Virus record (IMG/VR): IMGVR_UViG_3300034022_000425
Coordinates: 1 to 26,261 of that record
Origin: a virus
Strand: one strand, 5' to 3'
Length of the DNA stretch: 26,261 nt
In this document: piece by piece, positions 13,601 through 23,100 of the stretch
Layout of the letters: each line of letters begins with the position of its first letter
Position numbering within the stretch: position 1 is the first letter of the stretch
Made by a program: the position numbers and the translations under genes
The notes under the pieces: model-generated
What the model was told of the DNA's origin: nothing
Databases searched by the model: none
What the model saw: only the letters and a program-made list of their open reading frames with translations

Positions 13601-14110
13601 ATTAAGTTCTTTAATTGATAATTCAGAAGCATTATTTATTGTTGTTGTTTTAGAATATCTTCTATCTTTACCGTAAAATAAAGTAATTCCAAGTCTTCCG
13701 TTTCTATATGTAAACATAGTTTTCATATCAGGAGAAAACCATTCGCCCTCTTTTAGTTTTTCTTCGGTAATCAAACCGCCATTGGCATAAAATTTACCCT
13801 CGCTCAAACCATTATAAAGTTCTTCAGCATTAATTGGGTCAAAACCTAAATCACGTTCAAATCCTAAACCAAATCGACCACGATAAGTTTCAAGGTCAGC
13901 ACGGCTTACCGAACCAACTTCAGCACCATAACCTAAATCTACGATAGCCCAAAGGTAATCAGGGTCATTCGGGTCGGAATTTAAAATATACCACGTTCCA
14001 TTTCCAAACGGATTGAAAATCTTGACAACAACCTCTTGTTTAGAGAGGTCGCTACCAAGTGCATATTGTTTGAATAATTGTCTGTCTATTGTTTTATTAA
14101 ATAATCTCAT
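10616..14110 (-). CDS. 1164-residue polyvalent protein / polyprotein with about 12 GG sites
   Basis: Seen: residues 1-100 match DUF2958 (VVVKIFNPFGNGTWYIL, then RFGLGFERDLGF). A segment at 230-256 has VPAWVVAKMETATQNLSD then THYLDG, recurrent in phage proteins. Residues 258-281 are a Glu/Asp run. Residues 640-706 resemble the LPD11 domain of polyvalent proteins (YRLLDRLRSDNDYFLGNGNR, then EKHLWAG, then PEWLSMDDI). The C-terminus has AKKIRMDGESWNDAKKRA. Between these lie motifs like YADGG, YAKGG and FEDGG, with the GG at 111, 195, 396, 406, 483, 503, 633, 713, 723, 778, 894 and 1057. Family knowledge: polyvalent proteins are long, multi-domain products of phages and plasmids, thought to enter the host and be processed. 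Inference: cutting after GG would give small single-domain proteins. No membrane segment. It is 12 bases downstream of its larger relative. Confidence 0.85.
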   Translation of the reverse strand: MRLFNKTIDRQLFKQYALGSDLSKQEVVVKIFNPFGNGTWYILNSDPNDPDYLWAIVDLGYGAEVGSVSRADLETYRGRFGLGFERDLGFDPINAEELYNGLSEGKFYANGGLITEEKLKEGEWFSPDMKTMFTYRNGRLGITLFYGKDRRYSKTTTINNASELSIKELNSEVKKEISELKQFAKEMLENNFADGGDIESFSDNQRMIMNQNVEVEHHHEELEDILEDKVPVPAWVVAKMETATQNLSDITHYLDGKKELMEEENEEEDEDEEEDEDQDDIKNQNVVEPINVSAGTKAELTKKFTDDALGNFKGFLKGMEGVDLRDDYTFDYKDEQYEVEPIVNSDENGVSNAVFSIFDGDGEEVGEVTYSREGGKQKFTANSEFFGWNNAKFEDGGFMNNVYADGGEISLWKAEPNNKPEKLKTFKSLRAYNTYMNKNREFFRDEHSKNGTGFYGFEADVTEKEVESSLGNQRSSNNQYADGGYFDGTIPKVSTYMSTYAKGGEVAKAEILGLSKNIMGTTSIEMKISGMRKSQDFSVYPIGKDDSKEIITIQSETRIGKIDLSTGRGLMSQSHSNGAYFVHFQMDKLTPFTINESDLQELKMYIFKTAGSNIGNSIIKSDNSGASGVYAKGGKVDNTHNYRLLDRLRSDNDYFLGNGNRSEKHLWAGNVDAQIKEMKRLWNNLPENAKPEWLSMDDILEYEQKMKKQYADGGFMNNVYDDGGRVSNEDYEKRLQYLKMMKNNERTNLGKYRIDKEIREINTILEHRENLKNSYAKGGSLEDKLTKLENKKSDLESKLFDAKLISNEKWNNMGWGSGMRKSKLNLSTTREDSLKERIKVVEEEIEQTKQDLLPKKPKYILKADIKTVTLKRNGKEVTYSGADVLNGANVLAKGGDLTSKANYVPKRDVVSVELKDGTTVKPVNGYWVKKGAEPIGAEPTPTTSGKSEPKISTTEIRKDARGNWRAENTVDNFNGYDWRISTVKTYTGNLVSSAQGGKTEATGTKGIVMFKYAPYEDPNHTLEVSKPSRLTEKVVAEQHAKGLAKFKKFMETGMFKGGGKISNFDKLSDKVAKEYEGKPVKSEYQEEYGKYYSKEEAQEVGDKVAGKVKAMQPAKKMSGGSTDGKKSNSGAETLKKANDLAKKIRMDGESWNDAKKRAFAQLKK
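11303..11545 (-). repeat. Module shared by both giant proteins (copy in 1164-residue protein)
   Basis: Residues 856-936. It aligns along its whole length with residues 2254-2335 of the 3272-residue protein: 'DVLNGANVLAKGGDL', 'RDVVSVELKDGTTVKP' and 'NGYWVKKGAEPIG' against 'DFLNGANLMEKGGDL', 'RDIVKVTLKNGETIKP' and 'NGYWLKKGSEPMG'. The GG site falls inside the shared segment. Confidence 0.85.
11939..11968 (-). repeat. Ten-residue linker between two GG sites (FMNN type, copy 1)
   Basis: Residues 715-724 of the 1164-residue protein, FMNNVYDDGG, directly after a YADGG. It is one of five such linkers in the two giant genes. Confidence 0.8.
12890..12919 (-). repeat. Ten-residue linker between two GG sites (FMNN type, copy 2)
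   Basis: Residues 398-407 of the 1164-residue protein, FMNNVYADGG, directly after FEDGG. Confidence 0.8.
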
Positions 14111-14122
14111 AGTATTTATAAA

Positions 14123-17100
14123 TTAATCGTTTTTATGTGTGTTTGATGTAGGCGTTGGTAAATCTTTTATGAATTCAAACGCTCTTGGATTTACACTTAA
14201 AAGTTTATCAGGGTTTCTATCCTTTGGATTGTAACTCATTCTCGCTCTTACTCTTTTGTCGTCATTCAAATCAGCACTTTCGTCAAGTGTTCTAATTACA
14301 ACATCGTTAGTTCTGCGACTTACATTGCTTCTTAAATCAATTGGCTCGTCAAGAGTATCAACCTTGCCACTTATGCGACTTACTTTATTAGTCAAGTCAA
14401 TTGGCTCGTCAATAGTTTCAACGTAAACTTCCATTTCAGGGTATCTGTAATTGTTTTCGTTATCTGCTTTCATAAAACCCTCGTTGTCGTCAAGCATAGC
14501 ACCGTCAGCATATTTAGCATCTTCTACACCTCCTAATTCGTAGTCATCATCACTATCAAACCATTTAGATATTAAATCTTGATAAACTTCTTTTTCATAT
14601 TCAACACCGTAACCATCACTTTTAGTTTTTAATACCGTACCATCTGAAAAATTAAATCTAATTGTAGGATTCATACCGCCTGTTACTCTTGATGTATTTA
14701 CTATTCTAATATTTTCTTTTCCAACTCCACCACCGTTAGCATAGACATCAGCCATAAATCCACCGTCAGCAAATTTTTGAGTAATCCCCAAAACTCTTAA
14801 CGCTTTATTGAATTTCTTATTATCATCTGCTTTTATTACATATCCCCAACGCTCTTGATGCCATTCCACTTCAGCATCATTTAAGCCGTATTGGTCAACG
14901 GTATCTGCTCTTGTAATTTGAACTTCAATTTCTAATTTTTTTGGCATAACAATAACGTCAAAATTTCTTTTGTTAATCGTTATTTCTCCGCTACTATTCA
15001 TAGAGCCACCGTTAGCATAACTGTTAACTACATCTACATTCCAAACACCGTTACCAAACCATTTTTTAGTTAATGTTTTTGACATAAATTCTAAAACGTC
15101 AAATTTACTTAAACCCTCTGATTGTGTAACTCCTACGGGAATTTCAATTTCAACAACTATTTTTTGACCGTAGTTCTTTTCAAATAATGGTTTTACTATT
15201 TTAATACCCCAAGCACCGTTTCCGAAATTAAATTTATTAGTTAAGGCTTTTGATAAAAATCGAGAAAATTCGTATTCATCTTCAACAACATATTCAAAAT
15301 TGTAAGGAACTCCGATTTCAGCTAAAAATTTGCCTTGTAATTCTCCACCTTTAGCATAAACACCATTCATAAATCCACCGTCTTCAAAAAACCCATTATT
15401 GATTTGTTTTATGCTTCCGTCTTCATTAAGCCTTTTTAATGTACTACCAACAAATCCAACTTTGAAACCTGCACCGTCTAAAACGCTTTTCAAATAATAA
15501 GTAAAATCGCTACTTCCGATTTCTTCCAAATCATCATCGTTGTCAATTTCTTCGGCTTCTTCCATTGCTGAATCAATCAATCTTTGATTAACTTCATCAA
15601 GAGAAATAAAATTACCCGTTACTGCTCTTTCAAGAAATCTGTATGGAGCAATTTTTAAGTCGGCATCATAGAACTCCATTGCGCTATCAAGACCTACTGC
15701 ACGAACTACTCTGCTTTTTAATTGAGCATACAATCTATTTCTTTTATCTTTTAACTCTTTGTATTGAGGGCTATTCTTATATTCCAAACCTGTCATTCCG
15801 CCATTAGCGTACCCATCTCTTTCAAATCTCATTTGTTTTCCCGCTTCGTCATATTCTTCGCTTGACATTTGCATTTCAGCCAATTCAGCCAATTCAGGGC
15901 TTAATTGTGAGTAGTCGCCCTCAACGCTATTTATTAGAACTTGCAACGCACCAACTTTACCTGAACTTTTTATATGATGATTGAATTGCATCGTTTCAAA
16001 AGGGTCTAAATTGTCTATGTCGAAATTTTCTAATTCAGCGTCAATGTTATTTCCTTGCATTTCTCCGCCTTTAGCAAAAAAACTTTCTAATTCTTTTATT
16101 TTTTCAACAAAATTTGACTTGTCAGTATGAATCTCTTCTTTATTATCTAATGTTTTTGCATAAACAAAATAAGTGTTTTTTCCAAATACCTTTGGAGGTG
16201 TAGCAATCAACCTTAATTTAGTTCCTTTTGGTATTAATTTATTTGTGTATGAAGCATAAACATCATTTTTTAAAGTTATAGTACTTCCCTTTTCTATATT
16301 TCCACCATCAGCGTAAACATTATTCATAAAACCACCGTCAGCAAATGTTTGAGTACTTTCAAATCTACCTTTTTCTTTCATAGCGTTAACTAATTTTAAT
16401 ACTAATTCATCGCTACCTTTCATTTTATGAGTTCTGCCAACAAAACCCTCTTTTTCTTCTGAAGTTCTTATAAAGTCAATATTTCCGTCAGGAGTTTGTA
16501 AATAAAAATCCCCGTAACCATAATGTTTCAATTCTGTATTAGGTAAATTACCTTGAGATTGATTAACAAAATTACTATCTACAAAAACCTCGAATTTACC
16601 TCCACTCACGTCCATTTTAAAATGCGCTTTAGTTTCGTCTATTTTAGGAGGAGTGTTTTTTGTATAATATATTGGATTATTACCATAATCTTCAACTTGC
16701 TTTAATGCTTCTTTTACCGAAAAACCATATCCTGTCATCGGATTTCCATCAACATCAATAAAATCATATTGTCTTGAACCATTTAGACCTGTTACATAAC
16801 TTTTTGCCAAAGCAAGGTTTATCGTTTTACCATTGATTACAACTTTATGATTAAAGTTTACATCAGGGTAATTTGGGCTTGTAACTTTTCCTGCTTTTGA
16901 AGTAGTATTTTTAGGAGGAGTAGTTGTTTTTATTTTACCCATAGGTTCTGAACCTTTTTTTAACCAATACCCATTTAAAGGTTTAATGGTTTCTCCGTTT
17001 TTAAGTGTAACCTTAACTATATCACGAATTGGAAAGTAAGTTGCGATTTTACTTAAATCTCCTCCTTTTTCCATTAAGTTAGCACCATTTAAAAAATCTT

Positions 17101-20100
17101 TTCCTGCAAAAGTTATAAAATTAGTATTTACATTTAAAGTAACGCTTTCAATATCATCGTGGTCAATGTATTTTTTTGGTTTTGAGGAAGAACTTGATTT
17201 TGCACTTACTTTGACTATGTTTGGGTTTGCTACATATTGAGATTTGCCATATTGCTTCATCGCTTCGTCAAATTGCTTCATTCTCCAATCTGTTTCCGCT
17301 TTAGTGACTTGACTATTGTAATATCCATTAAAAACCAAAAAGTCATTTAGCAAATGGTCATTTCCGTCAAGATAGTAGTCGTAATCCGATTGGTTAAAAC
17401 TACCTTTTTTAACGTCATTTTTTTGCATTACTTCTTCAGTACCCTCCGCATAGCCTTTTAAGAGTTTATCGTCAGTACGAATCGAACCTCCGCTATCTGC
17501 ACCTATTTTATCCCAAACTTCAGCAACTTGCGATGACAAGTCTTCCAAGAATTCTTCTCTTAATTCTTTTTTAGTTTTTTTAACTTCAACTTTATTGGTA
17601 AATTTACTTAAAGACATAAATTGAGATGGTTTTCCTGTTCCGTATTTATCAAGTCTTATTGCTTTAACTCTACCTCCAAACAAAGGGTCAAATTCCGTAA
17701 CTTTTACTTTTACACCCGTAGTACTCATTAAAACATCTCCAACTTTTACATTGTCTTTGTTTAACACTCCACCATTAGCATAAACCCCACTCATAAATTG
17801 AGTTCCGTCTGAAACATTTGGGGCAAAATCTCCACCAAGTTCAAATTCAATTTTATTTTCTTTTAAGGCTTTAGGTAAAGAATCGTCATAAAATTCTAAC
17901 TCTTTACAATACCCGCCCTTTTGAGCAAGTAAATTTTTCAATACATCATCAATAATTTCTATTTTAGAAGAAACTACATACCAATACCCTCCGTTAAAAC
18001 CTGCTTTTTGTCCTCTTTCTTTTTGCCAAGCATTTTGTTTAGTAGGGTCAGAAACTTTTTTATCCTCTTCCATATAATTACTTAACACTTTTCCGTCAGC
18101 ATCAAGCCATTTATATCCGTAATTATGACCTATCACTATATTTTCTCCAACAAAAACTTCATAGTAGTTCTCGGTAGAACCTGAAGTACCTTTTTGTTTT
18201 TCAGTTATGTCTTTAGGTTTTGAAGATATTTTATATTTCTTTATGATACCTTGCCAATCAAAGTCAGGGTATTCAATACCAACTGCAAACTCTTTGTTTT
18301 TTTGAGCCTCAACTAAACCCTCGATTTTGCTTTTAACATAAGTGTCTTCATATCCAAAAATACCACTTTGAGTATCGAACTCGCCCTCTGCTAATACTTG
18401 ATTGTCAAAAGTATATCCAAAAATAACATTTCTTATTTGTTGTTCGGTATAACCTGCCTCTACAAGTTTTTGAACCATTTCAAGATTTAATTTCTTTAAA
18501 TCCGAAGCGTCAAATCTTTTTGATTTACCACGTTTTGCTTCTTTTGCATCTTTAAGCATTTTAGCAAACACGGCATTTGCATCTACTTTTGCAGTAGATT
18601 TCGCAGTAGATTTCGCTGAATTTTTAACGTAAACCCCGTCAAGTATATCAGAACCCATTAATTTCTTTAATTCGCCTTTAACTACAACGCTCAATTCCTT
18701 TACATCTTTATTAGGAACGTAAGTATAATCAACTGAACTTTTTTTGTTAGAAGCAGTCGCTTTAGCACCTGTCATTGAATCAAATTCTCCGTCAAGAAGT
18801 CTTTTGTAAACTTCCTGATAGTAAGCAACACCCTCTTTATCCTTACCTTGTCTTCTTGATTCAATAAGACGGTTTGCACTTGCTTTCATATCTTCAAGAA
18901 CTTCAGGAGTGAATTTACCCGTGTCGCCTTTTTCTCCTACTTTAATAAGATTGTACCCCGTTTGCGTTTCTATTGTAGCAGGTGTTTTTCTTTTTGGGTC
19001 AAAACTATAAATCCCTGTGTTTCCTGTTGTGTCAAGTCTAATATCTCCATAATCTCCATTGATAGGGTCGCCATAATTATTCATTACAGTTGCGTATCTT
19101 TTTTCGTCTTTTTGCCAAACAGTATCTCCTACGTTGAATTCAACCGTACCAACAAAACCGCCTTTAGCAAAAACCTTTCCACCTCTTACAGAAATTTTTC
19201 CGTCATAAGTTTCAACGCTTGGGTATTCTCCAAGTGCTTCCGCACCTTTGGTTAATTTTTCTTCTACTTCTTCGTCAAGGCTATGGTCAAAGAAACCTGC
19301 TCCTTGTCCGCTTCTTGTGTACCAAATATCATTTCCGATAGTATCTAAATCAAGTCCGCTTTCTTCAATGGCATCTTTGTTTTCTGAATAGTAATCAGCC
19401 AACATTTTTTTAGTTGAAGTTACAGTTTCTTTGTCGAAATCAGAAACAGAATATTCGCTATCAAGTGGCTCTCCTGAATCAGAATCAGTTTCCGTGAAAA
19501 GAACTGCCGAAGCATAACCATTCCACAATTCATCAATTACTGAATCATTTACCGAACCACCATTAGCGTAAACCCCATTCATAAATTGAGTTCCGTTTGA
19601 AACGCTTGGAGCGAAAGCACCACCGTCAGCAAATAAACTACTCATTTTAAATTTTAAATCGTCTTTTTTCTCTAAAGAATATAAGTCGTAAATTATTTTA
19701 GTATCAGTTTTGTCCATAGCCTCCTCAATCGTTCTTCCATAATTGTAAGACTTAAAGTATCTACCCTCTTCAGTTCTTCTTTGAGTATATCTTTTAACAC
19801 CTTTTATTTCAATGTCAATACTGTAAGTTCTTGCAATATCGTCTTTACCCGTAACTCCGTTTGGATTGATGTCGCTTGTAAAAATTATATAACCTCCTGT
19901 CGGTCTTGTTTCTCCCACCTTTAAATCTTCAACATTTGAAGTAACGGAAAGACTAACGAAAACACTTGCCCCATTTCCAAGATAATCTCTAAATTTTACT
20001 TTTTCTAAAATCGCTTCTTCATTAAGACCAAATTTATCTCCAAATTCTTTACAGAAAGCAGAAACAAGTTTTTTACACTCGGATATGTCTTCTGACATAG

Positions 20101-23100
20101 AACCACCGTCAGCATAAACCCCACTCATAAATTGAGTTCCATTTGAAACGTTTGGAGCGAAAGCACCGCCATTTTCGTAAATCACTTTTGAGTGAGCCTT
20201 TACTTGACCAACAGTTTTTACGTCATTAACCTCTCCTCTCATTGGGGTAACTAAATTAGCCATTTCTTCGGCTTGTTTTTTTGTTGTTGGTTTTGAAGTA
20301 ATAAACCAATAATCGTCTTCTGTTTTTGAAATAGAAACATAAAGATTATCATCAATGTCTTTTAAAGCACCGCCTTTAGCGTATTGACCACGAGTAGTGT
20401 GCATAACTAAAGCAACTTTTGTATTTAAAGGCAAGTCGTCATATTTTTCGTAAATTAATTTTCCAAAAAACTCGTTTATTTCATTATTCGTTTGTCCTTT
20501 TACCGATGCTTTTCCGTAAACTTCTTCGGTATGGTCGCTTAAAAAATGTAATTTTTGTGATAAATCCCAATTATTCCAAACATCTTCAGGAGTTCTTCCC
20601 TCGTATTGATTATCTATTGAACCCCCGTCTTTGTAAATACCTTGACTTGCGCCCTCGCCCAAGTAGTAATTAACATAAGATTGAGAAGCATCGTTGATTA
20701 CTTGTTGGTTTTGAGCCATAGCCCCACCATTTTCTTTTTTTAAAGGAAAATTATAACCTATCCAATCACTCTGATTCTTATCGTATTTTAAGGCACTTCC
20801 GTCTTCAAAAATTACATAATCTTGATTTTTTATTGTTTTTTCTTTCCCATTACCCATCATTAAATACCACCCTAACTTTTTATATAGATTATTGTCTTCT
20901 AAATATTTTTTAGCCCACCCAAAAGACATATTTATTCCACCGCCATTTTCAAACAATTCTCCGCTTGACAAAGCACCTGTTTCTCCTACAAGACCTGTGT
21001 AGTATGTTCCTGAAACCCCACTTAAAGGCATTGGATTACCTAAACCATCAGAACCTCCTGTGTGACCTGCTAAATCAGTCATCATAAATGCACCGCCAAG
21101 TTCAAATTTTCCTACAATTTTTACGGATTCTAAATCAACCTCAATGTCGTCATTTGTAGTAAACATTTCATTTATTTGATTGTAAACTTCATCTTCCAAT
21201 TCTTGACCTTTAAGACCCTCAAATGCTACGCTATAACTTTTTGCTATTGCAGAGTATTTATTATCATCAATTTTTTCAACCTCAATCAAATCCATCATAT
21301 CTCCGCCAATATTACCTCTTAAATATGAATCATCGTCAGACGTGGTAAATTCAACAGTATTATTTAAAGTATATCCGTCAGTTTCTCCCCCGTCCTCAAA
21401 AGCACCTGTATTTTGGAAGTTTCCAAAGTTAGGGTCTGTCATAAATGCGCCACCAAGTTCAAATTTTTTGTTGTTTGCTTCAACTATTCTCTTTAACATT
21501 TCTAAAATGTTATCGTAAGTTTTTCGCATTTCATAACCATTCATATCGTCCCAAACTTTGACACTATTCCTGTAATCAAAACCATTATCTTCATTAAAAT
21601 AATGAATTAAATCTCTTAAATCCCAACTACGCTTTTTAACGGAAGTAAACATATATTTTGCCACTTCTTCTAAATCAGTTGAATTATTTACCAATAAACC
21701 TCCATTAGCAAAAGAACCTGTATTTTGAAAATCTCCAAAATTAGGGTCTGTCATAAATGGAAGTGAGCCTCCGTTAGCAAATTTAGCGTCACTTTCTCTT
21801 AATACTTTTAAAATCTCATTGAAACGAGCAAGTTTAGATTCTCTTTCTCTTATTCTGTCTTTTTCTTCTTGAGAATCATCGCCCTCTCTGTAAGTACTTA
21901 ATCTACTGCTATTCAAATCTCTTTGAACTTTACTTAACTCTTTCAGTAACTTTTCTTCATTAGATACATTACCGCCTTTAGCAAAAGAAACATTTTGCAT
22001 TGTTAAATCTGTCATTCCACCGTTAGCATAGTCGTCCCAATTTTCATCGTCCGAAGTTTCATCATTCCAATATTTAGGTTTAAATTCTTCCCAAACTCTA
22101 ATTATACCTTTATTTAACTTAACATCACTTGCTAATCCACTTTCACTTGCACTACCTCTCCCTGATATTTTTATTTTAGTACCGTCTTTTAAAGTTACAA
22201 AACCTGATTTTTTTGATTGGTTGTCTAACCATTTTCTCACTTCTTCTCCGTTTTCTACATCGTTATAAGCACCAACGATATTCCAAACTATTTTACCGCT
22301 TTTTTCATCTGTTGAATAAAAATAAGTAAATAAATCATACCCAACAGGAGGTTCGTTTAAATCAACAAATTCCGATTTTAAATTTCCGCCTTTAGCAAAA
22401 GAAACATTTTGCATAGTTAAATTGTTCATTCCACCGTCAATTCCACCACCGTCAGCGAATTTTTCTGAATGAAATTTACTTCTTACATTTTCTAAAACTC
22501 TTACTTCTTTGTTTGCATCTGAAACTCTTTCTTCAACTTTTTCTTTTGTATCGCCAACGTATGAGTTTTTTGCCATAGACATAATAGCGTTTTGTTTTCT
22601 GTCAATAGCAGAGTTTATTTCTGCTTTAGAATAATCATTAACGGCATTGTTAAATATTCTGTTCAAAACTTCTTTTGACAATGGTTTTCCATTAATATCT
22701 CTTCCGACACCTGAAAACTCATATTGAAACATAAGATTTATAGTCGCTATTAATTTGTCTTTTGATTTTCTATCTTTTGCCCCTTTAGTTTCCAAAACTT
22801 CTTCTAAAGCCTGAATTTCTTTTATGGTAATTAGAACATCTTTAAAGTCGGTGCTATATTTTTTCAAGATAGCCACGTCTTTATCGTTACCATTTGCATC
22901 TGCAATCGCTATACGAATCATAGAAGAAAATTCACTATCAGATTTTGACCCGCCACCCGCTTTAATTTGATAATCCATATAAGAATCATAACTCCATATC
23001 ATAGCATCTCGAACACCTTTTTCTGTTGGTTGTTTTTTATCGTCAAACCAACTTCTTAATGTAGCCGTAACTGCATTATCTTCGTTGAAATATTTACTGT

